DNA from: CAVSUZ01 sp963834715
Lineage (GTDB): Bacteria; Pseudomonadota; Alphaproteobacteria; Acetobacterales; Acetobacteraceae
Direction: 5' to 3'
Assembly: GCA_963834715.1 (NCBI GenBank)
Contig: CAWIDE010000006.1
Span: forward strand, 1,116,001 to 1,180,000
DNA: 64,000 bases
The notes beneath the pieces were generated by a model. It searched no databases, had not been told where the DNA came from, and saw only the letters and a list, made by a program, of their open reading frames with translations. How positions within the stretch are numbered: position 1 is the first letter of the stretch; each line of letters starts with the position of its first letter. The position numbers and the translations under genes are program-made. Of the stretch, positions 44,548 through 52,298 are shown in pieces.

Positions 44548-44906
44548 GCCGCATCCAGGATCTGCGGGCACGGCGGCGGGCGCGGCTGCGCTTTTCGCTG
44601 CGGCAGAAGGGCGGCGGACGGCCGCGGCTTTCGGTATTCCGGTCGTCGAAGCACATCTATGCGCAGGTGATCGACGACGATCAGGGGCGGACACTGGCTG
44701 CGGCGTCGTCGCTCGACGAGTCACTGCGCGACTCGCTGAAGACCGGGGCGGATAAATCGGCAGCCTCCGCGGTCGGCAAGCTGATCGCGGAGCGGGCTGT
44801 GGCTGCCGGGGTGAAGCAGGTGGTGTTCGACCGGGGTGCTTACCTTTACCACGGCTGCGTCAAGGCACTGGCCGATGCCGCCCGCGAGGGCGGGCTGGAC
44901 TTTTGA
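44544..44906 (+). CDS. rplR: 50S ribosomal protein L18
   Basis: A 120-residue 5S rRNA-binding protein. RLSVFRSSKHIYAQVIDDDQ, QVVFDRGAYLYHGCVKALAD and AAREGGLDF are typical. Confidence 0.97.
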   Translation: MSRIQDLRARRRARLRFSLRQKGGGRPRLSVFRSSKHIYAQVIDDDQGRTLAAASSLDESLRDSLKTGADKSAASAVGKLIAERAVAAGVKQVVFDRGAYLYHGCVKALADAAREGGLDF

Positions 44907-44918
44907 GGAATCTGAACG

Positions 44919-45554
44919 ATGGCACGTGAACCGAGGGAAGGCGGACGGCGCCGGGACCGCGAGCGCGAGCGGGAAGATCGCGAGGAAGAAGGCCTCGTTG
45001 ATAAGCTGGTCAGCATCAACCGCGTCGCGAAGGTGGTGAAAGGCGGACGCCGGTTCTCCTTTGCCGCGCTGGTTGTGGTTGGCGATCAGAAGGGCCGGGT
45101 CGGCTACGGCGCCGGCAAGGCGCGCGAGGTGCCGGAGGCGATCCGCAAGGCAACCGACAAGGCTAAGCGCGGCATGATCCGGGTGCCGATGAAGGAAGGC
45201 CGCACGCTGCATCACGATGTGGAAGGCCGCTACGGTGCAGGGGCGGTAGTGCTGCGTACGGCCGCGGCCGGAACCGGGATCATCGCGGGTGGACCGTTGC
45301 GGGCGGTGTTCGAGTTGCTGGGCGTGGGCGACGTAGTGGCCAAGTCGCTCGGCAGCCGGAATCCGCATAACATGGTGAAAGCCACCTTCGCTGCGCTCCA
45401 TAGGTGCGCATCACCGCGCTCCGTGGCGAGCAGGCGTGGGAAGAAGGTGTCGGAAATTTTCGGGCCGCGGCGTGAGGCGGCGGTGGCTGCTCCGGCCCCG
45501 GCTCCTGCTCCTGCTCCGGAAGCGCACCCGGAGGAACAACAGCCCAATGCCTGA
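44919..45554 (+). CDS. rpsE: 30S ribosomal protein S5
   Basis: A 211-residue mRNA-entry and fidelity protein. The core VDKLVSINRVAKVVKGGRRF, GYGAGKAREVPEAIRKATDK and GGPLRAVFELLGVGDVVAKS is normal. It has a highly charged N-terminus (GGRRRDREREREDREEEG) and an Ala/Pro-rich tail of about 30 residues. Overlaps rpmD by eight bases. Confidence 0.97.
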   Translation: MAREPREGGRRRDREREREDREEEGLVDKLVSINRVAKVVKGGRRFSFAALVVVGDQKGRVGYGAGKAREVPEAIRKATDKAKRGMIRVPMKEGRTLHHDVEGRYGAGAVVLRTAAAGTGIIAGGPLRAVFELLGVGDVVAKSLGSRNPHNMVKATFAALHRCASPRSVASRRGKKVSEIFGPRREAAVAAPAPAPAPAPEAHPEEQQPNA

Positions 45555-45744
45555 GGACGTCAAGCGCGTGCGGGTAACGCAGACAGGGTCCCCAGCCGGG
45601 CGCAAGCCCGGCCAGAGAGAAACGCTGATCGGGCTGGGGCTGAATAAGATGCACCGGACCCGCGAATTGCCGGATACGCCGGCGGTGCGCGGCATGATCC
45701 GGAAGGTGGCCCACCTGCTACGGGTGGAGGATGTGACGGGATGA
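45547..45744 (+). CDS. rpmD: 50S ribosomal protein L30
   Basis: A 65-residue protein (MPEDVKRVRVTQTGSPAGRK, ETLIGLGLNKMHRTRELPDT). The ATG lies inside the end of rpsE; the longer open frame upstream is rejected. Overlaps the rplO start by four bases. Confidence 0.95.
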   Translation: MPEDVKRVRVTQTGSPAGRKPGQRETLIGLGLNKMHRTRELPDTPAVRGMIRKVAHLLRVEDVTG

Positions 45745-46230
45745 AGCTGAACGAATTGCGCGACAACCCGGGTGCACGGCACAAGAGCAAGCGGCTGGGG
45801 CGCGGCATCGGGTCCGGTAAGGGCAAGACGTCCGGCAAGGGCGTGAAGGGTCAGAAGGCCCGGACTGGGGTGTCGCTGAACGGGTTCGAGGGCGGGCAGA
45901 TGCCGATCTATCGCCGGCTGCCCAAGCGCGGGTTTAAGAACCTGTTTCGCAAGGAGTACGCGCCGGTCAACCTGGGCGTGCTGGAGGCGGCCATTGCCGC
46001 GGGACGGATCGACGCAACCCAGCCGATCACCGAGGAAAGTCTTCGGGCGGCGGGAACTCGTGCGCGGCGGGAAGATCGCGGGCGTGCGGCTGCTGGCCAA
46101 AGGCGAGATCACGCGGGCGCTGACGATCACGGTTTCCGGCGCCTCGGCCGCGGCGGTGGAGGCAGTGCAGAAGGCGGGCGGAACGGTGACCATAACGGTG
46201 GTGCGGGAAGCGGCGGCGGGCGGAGACTAG
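45741..46230 (+). pseudogene. rplO: 50S ribosomal protein L15, frameshifted
   Basis: L15, an early 23S-binding assembly protein. The first 104 codons are canonical (MKLNELRDNPGARHKSKRLG, FEGGQMPIYRRLPKRGFKNL, ITEESLRAAG). The reading frame then breaks: from 46057 the normal continuation LVRGGKIAGVRLLAKGEITR to KAGGTVTITVVREAAAGGD lies one base further on, ending at 46230. One extra base in the GGGAAC at 46052-46057 explains this, and the total of 490 bases is one more than 489. Left unread, the original frame runs on to 46265 with non-homologous sequence. A sequencing or assembly error, or a very recent mutation, is most likely; programmed shifting is a remote alternative. Confidence 0.9.
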
Positions 46231-46265
46231 TGGCGACCCATCGCGCTCCGTGCTTTGGTGCGTAG

Positions 46266-46312
46266 ATGGCCGGGTGATCCTCGGGTCAAGCCCGAGGATA
46301 TGGCCCGGCCAT
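46266..46312. repeat. Dispersed palindrome (ATGGCCGGG family), copy 2
   Basis: Same nested inverted repeat as 30012-30058, with ATGGCCGGG facing CCCGGCCAT and TCCTCGGG facing CCCGAGGA. It lies in the gap between rplO and secY, in the spc transcript. Confidence 0.85.
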
Positions 46313-46398
46313 GACGGCAAGGTCTGGGGTTCCCTCTCGTCTATTGATCGGTGAGGTAGGTGCGCCGTAAAACCCTGGTTCCAGACGGATAGGTGCCC

Positions 46399-47736
46399 AT
46401 GGCCTCGACGGCCGAACAGCTTGCGGCGAATCTGAACCTTGGAGTTCTGTCGAAGGCGACGGAACTACGCAAGCGTATCTGGTTTACGCTGGGCGCGCTG
46501 ATCATTTACCGCTTGGGAACGTACATCCCGGTGCCGGGCGTCGATGCAGCCGTCATGGCGCAATTGATGCAACAGCACGGCGGCGGCATCCTCGGCATGT
46601 TCGACATGTTCACGGGCGGAGCGCTGCGCCGGATGACAGTGTTTGCGCTGAACATCATGCCGTACATCAGCGCCAGCATCATCATCCAGTTGATGACCGC
46701 GGCTGTGCCCTCGCTGGAAGCTCTCAAAAAGGAAGGAGAGCAGGGGCGGATCAAGCTTAATCAATATACAAGGTACCTGACGGTGGCGATCGCGATGGTG
46801 CAGTCGTACGGCATCTCCATCGGGCTCGAGAACATGCGCGGAGCCGCGGGCGCCGCCGTGGTCCATCCCGGCTTTACCTTCCTGTTCACCGCGGTGGTGA
46901 CATTGGTTGGCGGGACGATGTTCCTCATGTGGCTGGGTGAGCAGATCACAGCGCGTGGCGTGGGCAACGGGACCAGTCTGATCATCATGTCCGGGATTGT
47001 CGCCAACCTACCGAGCGCGTTGGCCTCGCTGCTGGAACTCGGACGCACTGGCGCTCTATCCACGGTGTTCATCATCGGGTTTTTCGTGCTCGCCATCGCG
47101 GTGATCGCGTTCATTGTATTCATGGAGCGCGCCTACCGTCGGGTGCCGGTGCAATACCCGAAACGGCAGGTCGGAAACCGGATGTTCGGCGGGGACTCCA
47201 CACATATCCCGCTGAAGATCAACACCTCGGGCGTTATTCCGCCGATCTTCGCCAGTTCCATTCTGCTGATCCCGGCCACCATCGCTGGGTTCTCCGGGGC
47301 CGGAGGCGGTTGGCTCGCGTTCCTCTCAGCGCAGCTCGGGCATGGCACGCCGCTCTACATGATCCTGTATGCGGCAATGATCATTTTCTTCTGGTACTTT
47401 TACACCGCGGTGGTCTTCAACCCCGAGGAAACAGCGGACAATCTGAAGAAGTACGGCGGGTTCGTGCCCGGCATCCGGCCGGGGACAGCGACCGCGCAGT
47501 ACTTCGATTACGTGCTGACACGGCTGACTACCATCGGCGCACTCTACCTCGCGGCAGTGTGCCTGTTGCCGGAGTTTCTGATCAGCGACTACGGGCTGCC
47601 GTTCTATTTCGGCGGCACGTCCATTCTGATCGTCGTCTCCGTCACCATGGACACCGTCACGCAAATCCAGTCCCACCTGCTCGCCCACCAGTATGAGGGC
47701 CTGATCAAAAAGGCCCGGGTGCGGATGCGCCGGTGA
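46399..47736 (+). CDS. secY: Preprotein translocase subunit SecY
   Basis: A 445-residue channel protein of the Sec translocon with ten membrane helices. The N-terminal GTYIPVPGVDAAVMAQLM (plug region following), the loop ERAYRRVPVQYPKRQVGNRM, and the C-terminal HQYEGLIKKARVRMRR are characteristic. ATG 46399 is preferred to a GTG two codons upstream. Overlaps adk by four bases. Confidence 0.97.
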   Translation: MASTAEQLAANLNLGVLSKATELRKRIWFTLGALIIYRLGTYIPVPGVDAAVMAQLMQQHGGGILGMFDMFTGGALRRMTVFALNIMPYISASIIIQLMTAAVPSLEALKKEGEQGRIKLNQYTRYLTVAIAMVQSYGISIGLENMRGAAGAAVVHPGFTFLFTAVVTLVGGTMFLMWLGEQITARGVGNGTSLIIMSGIVANLPSALASLLELGRTGALSTVFIIGFFVLAIAVIAFIVFMERAYRRVPVQYPKRQVGNRMFGGDSTHIPLKINTSGVIPPIFASSILLIPATIAGFSGAGGGWLAFLSAQLGHGTPLYMILYAAMIIFFWYFYTAVVFNPEETADNLKKYGGFVPGIRPGTATAQYFDYVLTRLTTIGALYLAAVCLLPEFLISDYGLPFYFGGTSILIVVSVTMDTVTQIQSHLLAHQYEGLIKKARVRMRR

Positions 47737-48395
47737 TCCTGATCCTGCTCGGCCCGCCCGGGGCGGGCAAAGGTACGCAGGCGAAGCGGTTGGAAGACCG
47801 CTATGGGATCGCGCAAATCAGCACCGGGGACATGCTGCGGGCCGAGGTTGCGGCGGAATCTCCGATTGGCCGCGAGGCGAAGGCCGTAATGGAGTCCGGC
47901 CAGCTCGTGTCGGACGATATCATCATCCGCATGCTGGGGGCGCGCATCGACCGGCCGGATTGCGCCCGCGGGTTCATTCTGGACGGATTTCCGCGGACCG
48001 TGCCCCAGGCCGAGGCGCTGGACCGGCTGCTTGCAGAGAAGGGCCTGAAGCTGGACGCGATGATCGAGCTGAAAGTCGATGACGCCGCCCTGGTGGAGCG
48101 GATCTCCGGCCGGTTCACCTGCGCGAAATGCGGCACCGGATACCATGAGAAGTTCAAGCTGCCGGCCAAACCCGGCGTCTGCGATGTGTGCGGCGGCACG
48201 GAGTTCGTGCGGCGCGCGGACGACAACCGGGATACCGTGATCGCGCGGCTGGACGCGTATCACCGCCAGACAGCGCCGATCATTCCGCATTACCAGGCGC
48301 AGGGGCGGTTCTACAGCGTCGATGGCATGGCGGATATCGATGCGGTGACCGAGGAGATTGGGGAGGTGCTGGTACGGGTGGAGAAGCCGGCCTGA
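47733..48395 (+). CDS. adk: Adenylate kinase
   Basis: A 220-residue enzyme interconverting ATP + AMP and 2 ADP. P-loop GPPGAGKGTQAKRLE, AMP-binding STGDMLRAEVA and GFILDGFPRTVPQAEAL, and a long LID containing the four-Cys zinc set (CAKCGTGYHEKFKL, then CDVCGG). The start is a GTG overlapping the secY stop. In most relatives rpsM follows; here the genes on the right are unrelated. Confidence 0.97.
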   Translation: MILILLGPPGAGKGTQAKRLEDRYGIAQISTGDMLRAEVAAESPIGREAKAVMESGQLVSDDIIIRMLGARIDRPDCARGFILDGFPRTVPQAEALDRLLAEKGLKLDAMIELKVDDAALVERISGRFTCAKCGTGYHEKFKLPAKPGVCDVCGGTEFVRRADDNRDTVIARLDAYHRQTAPIIPHYQAQGRFYSVDGMADIDAVTEEIGEVLVRVEKPA

Positions 48396-48445
48396 GTATC
48401 CTCCCCTATCGTCCTCGACTTTGCCGACCCGCAGGGCACGCGCCC

Positions 48446-49219
48446 TCAATCGGATATCTCCAGCGTCGCTCCTGCTTCGTTCAGTAGGACGGCGATGTCT
48501 TCGGGCGGAGGCTCGTCAGTGTAAAGTGCGGCAACCTGGCCCATCGAGCCGACCTTCACCAGCCCCGGCCGGCCGAATTTGGAGTGGTCGGCGAGCAGGA
48601 AGACGCGACGCGAGTTCCGCATGATCGCCTGCGCGCACAGCGCCTCCTCCACATCGTGGTCGAACAGCCCGCCGTCCCTGTCGATGCCGGAGATGCCGAT
48701 CAGGCCGATATCGGCGCGGAAGCGTTCGAACATTTCCACCGTCGCCTGCCCTGTGATGGCGCCGTCGCGGTTACGCACCTTGCCGCCCGCGATGAAAATC
48801 GCGAACTGAGGGTTGCCGCTCATGAGGCGCGCGACGTTGAGGTTATTCGTGATCACGCGAAGGCTCTGGTGCGACAGCAGCGCCCGCGCCGCCTGTTCAG
48901 TCGTCGTGCCGATGTTGATAAAGAGCGAGGATTGATCCGGCACATCCTGCGCGACCATCGCCGCGATGCGCTGCTTGGCGCCGAGATTGGCGACCTGCCG
49001 GCGCTCGTACTCCATGTTCTCGATCGACGACGGCAGCCCCGCACCGCCGCGGTGCCGCGAGATCCGGCCCTCGGCGGCAAGCAGGTTCACGTCACGCCGT
49101 ATCGTCTGGACGGTCACGCCGAAGTTCTGCGCGAGCGCCTCGATCGTCTGGAAACCGTGCTTGCTGACCAGATCCACGATCCGCGCCTGGCGGACATCAT
49201 TCCTTTGCCGTTCCGACAC
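48446..49219 (-). CDS. glpR: DeoR-family transcriptional regulator, GlpR-like
   Basis: A repressor of about 257 residues. The N-terminal winged helix is QARIVDLVSKHGFQTIEALA then QNFGVTVQTIRRDVNLLAAE, and the C-terminal sugar-phosphate-sensing domain has FINIGTTTEQAARALLSH, ITNNLNVARLM and DIGLIGISGIDRDGGLFDHD. The GTG at 49219 is chosen (SERQRNDVRQARIV) because the ATG at 49252 lies inside a candidate operator; a start at 49324 is also open. It is divergent from the glpD remnant and the dha genes, so glycerol-phosphate-responsive control of that locus is likely. Confidence 0.88.
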   Translation of the reverse strand: MSERQRNDVRQARIVDLVSKHGFQTIEALAQNFGVTVQTIRRDVNLLAAEGRISRHRGGAGLPSSIENMEYERRQVANLGAKQRIAAMVAQDVPDQSSLFINIGTTTEQAARALLSHQSLRVITNNLNVARLMSGNPQFAIFIAGGKVRNRDGAITGQATVEMFERFRADIGLIGISGIDRDGGLFDHDVEEALCAQAIMRNSRRVFLLADHSKFGRPGLVKVGSMGQVAALYTDEPPPEDIAVLLNEAGATLEISD

Positions 49220-49241
49220 TGGCCCCCTGTCCTCCTGCTCG

Positions 49242-49252
49242 CTTGCGAACAT
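49242..49252. promoter_or_regulatory. Candidate GlpR operator half-site, copy 1
   Basis: CTTGCGAACAT is repeated exactly at 49409-49419. GCGAACAT resembles the half-site of enterobacterial GlpR operators (CGAACAT). The copy lies just upstream of the regulator start. Confidence 0.4.
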
Positions 49253-49408
49253 AACGGGCGGACGCCACGCGTCGCCAGATTTGCGCCGGGAAATGCGCGC
49301 CACCGGGATCCGCGTGGATGCCATCGCAGCCCTCCCGCGGTGCAGAGCGAAAAAAATTCCGCGTTGTGCTGATGCGAAACCGCTCGATAGATACCCACCA
49401 AATTTTCT

Positions 49409-49419
49409 CTTGCGAACAT
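49409..49419. promoter_or_regulatory. Candidate GlpR operator half-site, copy 2
   Basis: Exact second copy of CTTGCGAACAT in the divergent control region, about 70 bases before the glpD remnant. Two such sites in a 240-base regulator/target gap fit looped or cooperative binding. Confidence 0.4.
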
Positions 49420-49489
49420 TCTCTAGCCCGATTAGCGTGCATATGGAAAGTCACGAAGTCGGCGGAAAGGGAGGGCGCGGCCAGCGGCG

Positions 49490-49756
49490 ATGGCGCAGTC
49501 CGAGCATAGGGAGTCGTTCGACCTCATCATCGGCGCAGCCGCGAACGGCGCGGGCATCGCCCGGGACGCGGCCGGCAGGGGCCTGTCGGCGGTTCTCGTC
49601 GAACAGGACGACCTCGCTACGCATCCCTCCTCGGCCAGAACCAAGCTGATCCACGGCGGACTGCGCTCACGCCCTAACCACGCCGCAACATTTCCTGGGA
49701 GCTACTACCGGTCCTGGAAGAAGGCCGAGCAGCGGTCCTTCGACTGGGTGGACTGA
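49490..49756 (+). pseudogene. Deletion remnant joining the start of glpD to the end of glpK
   Basis: The first 60 or so codons match the FAD-binding start of glycerol-3-phosphate dehydrogenase (GAGIARDAAGRGLSAVLVEQ, SSARTKLIHGGLR), although the dinucleotide motif is altered (GAAANGAG instead of GGGINGAG). After GGLRS the similarity stops. The last 18 residues (YYRSWKKAEQRSFDWVD) resemble the C-terminal YAGWKKAVxR end of glycerol kinase. The simplest reading is a deletion that removed most of glpD and glpK and fused their ends near 49680-49700. The 88-residue product cannot be a functional enzyme. Confidence 0.65.
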
Positions 49757-49797
49757 AACGGAGGACGACCAAACCAAAGCGACCGAGGAGAAAAACC

Positions 49798-50591
49798 ATG
49801 TCGAACGTAACAGAATATTCGACCACGCAAGATGCGCCAGCCGCACCCATCGCCGGTACGGCATCAAGCAAGGGTGGCGCGCGAAATCGATCCTAGCGGA
49901 AATGCTGGCCGAATATCTCGGCTGCTTCGTCCTGATCTGCTTCGGCGACGGCGTGGTCGCCGCCGGGCTGACGCAGTCCGGCCGTACCATCAAGGGCGAC
50001 TTCCCGTGGAAGAAGCTCGTGCCCTACTGGGCGGCGCAGGTTGCGGGCTGCTTCACCGGCGGCGCACTGGTGCTGCTCAACTACTTCGGCGCGATCAATG
50101 CCTGGAATCTCGCCAACCACGTCGCCGACCGCGCGGCGGACAAGGGCGTGGTCACGTTCAGCATCTTCGCCACGACCGCCGCCGCGTATTATGGTGGAGA
50201 CACGCTCGGGCCGTTCATCGACCAGGTGATCGGCACGTTCTTCCTTATGCTGTTCGTGCTTGCGATCATCGACGCCACCAACACGGGGCCGGGCTCGAAC
50301 ATGGCGCCGTTCCTGATCGGCATGGGCGTGGCGGCGATCGGCATGTCGTTCGGCACCGGGGCGGGTTATGCGATCAACCCGGCACGCGACTTCGGACCAC
50401 GCCTGCTGGCGTGGATCGCAGGCTGGGGTCCGAACGCTTTCCCGGCCGGCGGCTACTAGTGGGTGCCGATCCTGAGCCCGTTGGCGGGTGGCGCGCTCGC
50501 TGTGCCAGCGTACCGCTGGTTCATCTCGGAGACGCTGATCGCGCGGACTCCGGAACCGCACCCGGCCGGCCGTACCGGCAGAGCCGACTGA
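49798..50591 (+). pseudogene. glpF: Glycerol facilitator (MIP family) with frameshift and amber stop
   Basis: ATG 49798 with GAGGAG starts SNVTEYSTTQDAPAAPIA. Near 49853 the frame shifts by a one-base loss, and the MIP body follows in the other frame (GIKQGWRAKSILAEMLAEYL, FVLICFGDGVVAAGL, LVLLNYFGAINAWN, and the second NPA in GAGYAINPARDFGPRLLAWI). The first pore motif is not a standard NPA. An in-frame TAG at 50457 interrupts GGY-x-WVPILSPLAGGALAVPAY, where a Tyr codon would fit, before the true end at 50591. Two independent lesions make this a decaying glycerol channel gene. Confidence 0.75.
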
Positions 50592-50649
50592 TGACAACAG
50601 CCCTCGCGCAACGCCTTCTCATTGGTCCCGTTGCTTACAGGAGAACACG

Positions 50650-51651
50650 GTGAAGAAGCTCATCAACGCGCCCGATAACGTCGTCGACGAAGCCCTCGCC
50701 GGCATGGCGGCGGCGCATCCCGGCCTGATCCGCGTGCACACCGGTCCGAACTTCATCACCCGCGCCGACGCGCCCGTGAAGTACAAGGTGGCGCTGGTGT
50801 CCGGCGGCGGCTCGGGCCACGAGCCGATGCACGGCGGCTTCGTCGGCCGCGGTATGCTGGATGCCGCCTCCCCCGGTGCGGTGTTCACCAGCCCCACGCC
50901 CGATCAGATGTGGGAAGCCACCAAGGTCGTCGATGGCGGCGCCGGCGTGCTGCACATCGTCAAGAACTACACCGGCGACGTGCTGAACTTCGAAATGGCC
51001 GCCGATCTCGCCAAGGACGAGGGGCTGAAGGTCAACGCCGTCGTCATCGACGACGACGTCGCCGTGCAGGACAGCCTGTACACCGCCGGCCGGCGCGGCG
51101 TCGGCGGCACCGTGCTCGCCGAGAAGATCTGCGGCGGGGCGGCGGAGGCCGGCGCCGATCTCGGCACGGTGACCAAGCTCTGCACCGAGGTGAACGCCTC
51201 GGTCCGCTCAATGGGCCTCGCACTCACGTCCTGCACGGTACCGCACGCGGGCAAGCCGAGCTTCACGCTCGCCGAGGACGAGATGGAGTTCGGCATCGGC
51301 ATTCATGGCGAGCCGGGCCGCAAGCGCATCAAGATCGAACGCGCTGACCGCATTGCCGAAATGCTGATGGAGCCGATCCTCGCCGATCTGCCGTTCAAGG
51401 CGGGCGAGCGCGTGCTGCTGTTCGTTAACGGCATGGGCGGCACGCCGCTGATCGAGCTGTACGTGCTTTACCGGCGCGCCCACGAGATCGCCGTGCAGCA
51501 CGGGCTGACGGTCGCGCGCACGCTAGTCGGCTCCTACATCACCAGCCTGGAGATGGCGGGCACGTCGATCACGCTGCTGCGCATGACCGATGCGATGATC
51601 ACCCACTGGGACGCGCCGGTCGTGACCCCCGCGCTGCGCTGGGGCGCCTGA
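50650..51651 (+). CDS. dhaK: Dihydroxyacetone kinase subunit DhaK
   Basis: A 333-residue subunit that binds dihydroxyacetone covalently through a His as a hemiaminal. ALVSGGGSGHEPMHGGFVGR, HIVKNYTGDVLNFEMAADLA and the His-bearing FGIGIHGEPGRKRIKIERAD are diagnostic; NGMGGTPLIELYVLYRRAHE closes the fold. The start is a GTG with AGGAG upstream. Followed by dhaL and a multidomain dhaM, so phosphate comes from PEP rather than ATP. Confidence 0.96.
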   Translation: MKKLINAPDNVVDEALAGMAAAHPGLIRVHTGPNFITRADAPVKYKVALVSGGGSGHEPMHGGFVGRGMLDAASPGAVFTSPTPDQMWEATKVVDGGAGVLHIVKNYTGDVLNFEMAADLAKDEGLKVNAVVIDDDVAVQDSLYTAGRRGVGGTVLAEKICGGAAEAGADLGTVTKLCTEVNASVRSMGLALTSCTVPHAGKPSFTLAEDEMEFGIGIHGEPGRKRIKIERADRIAEMLMEPILADLPFKAGERVLLFVNGMGGTPLIELYVLYRRAHEIAVQHGLTVARTLVGSYITSLEMAGTSITLLRMTDAMITHWDAPVVTPALRWGA

Positions 51652-51671
51652 GCGACGAAGGAGGAGGACTG

Positions 51672-52289
51672 ATGGCGGAGGTTCTCGACGTGGCGGTGCT
51701 GGCCGACTGGATGAAGCGGACGGCGTCCGTGATCACCGCGAGCCAGGGCTATCTGTCCGACCTGGACGCGGCGATCGGCGACGGCGATCACGGCGCGAAC
51801 CTCGCCCGCGGCTTCACCGCCGTGATCGCCAAGCTCGGCAAGCCGGCCGATCCGGCTGCCTTATTGAAGTCGGTCGGCATGACGCTGATCGGGACCGTCG
51901 GCGGCGCATCCGGACCGCTCTACGGATCGCTCTTCATCGAAATGGGCAAGGCAGCGCAGGGTGTCGCCATGCTCGACGCCAACGCCTGGGCGCGCGTGCT
52001 CGGCGCGGGTGTCGCCGGCGTCGTCGCGCGCGGCAAGGCGCAGCCGGGCGACAAGACCATGATCGACGCGCTCACTCCGGCTGTCGCCGCACTCGACGGC
52101 GTTTTGGCTCTGCCCACCGGGCTCGCGGCCTCCGCCCAGGCGGCGCAGCAGGGCGCGGACGCGACGGTCCCCATGGTCGCGCGCAAGGGCCGCGCCTCCT
52201 ATCTCGGCGAACGATCGGCGGGACATCTCGATCCTGGTGCGGCGTCCTCGGCGATGATCCTCGCCGCACTCGCCGACGCCGCACGCTGA
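51672..52289 (+). CDS. dhaL: Dihydroxyacetone kinase subunit DhaL (ADP-binding)
   Basis: A 205-residue subunit carrying a tightly bound ADP that shuttles phosphate from DhaM to dihydroxyacetone. The Asp cluster that chelates Mg lies in LDAAIGDGDHGANLARGF. GGASGPLYGSLFIEMGKAAQ and PGDKTMIDALTPAVAAL are typical. GGAGGAGG precedes the ATG, 20 bases after dhaK. Confidence 0.95.
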   Translation: MAEVLDVAVLADWMKRTASVITASQGYLSDLDAAIGDGDHGANLARGFTAVIAKLGKPADPAALLKSVGMTLIGTVGGASGPLYGSLFIEMGKAAQGVAMLDANAWARVLGAGVAGVVARGKAQPGDKTMIDALTPAVAALDGVLALPTGLAASAQAAQQGADATVPMVARKGRASYLGERSAGHLDPGAASSAMILAALADAAR

Positions 52290-52298
52290 GGCGCAGCG

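Noticed and set aside
48432..48445. Small hairpin AGGGC-ACGC-GCCCT between adk and glpR as a terminator
   Set aside because: Only five base pairs and no T-run; cannot be distinguished from chance at this GC content.
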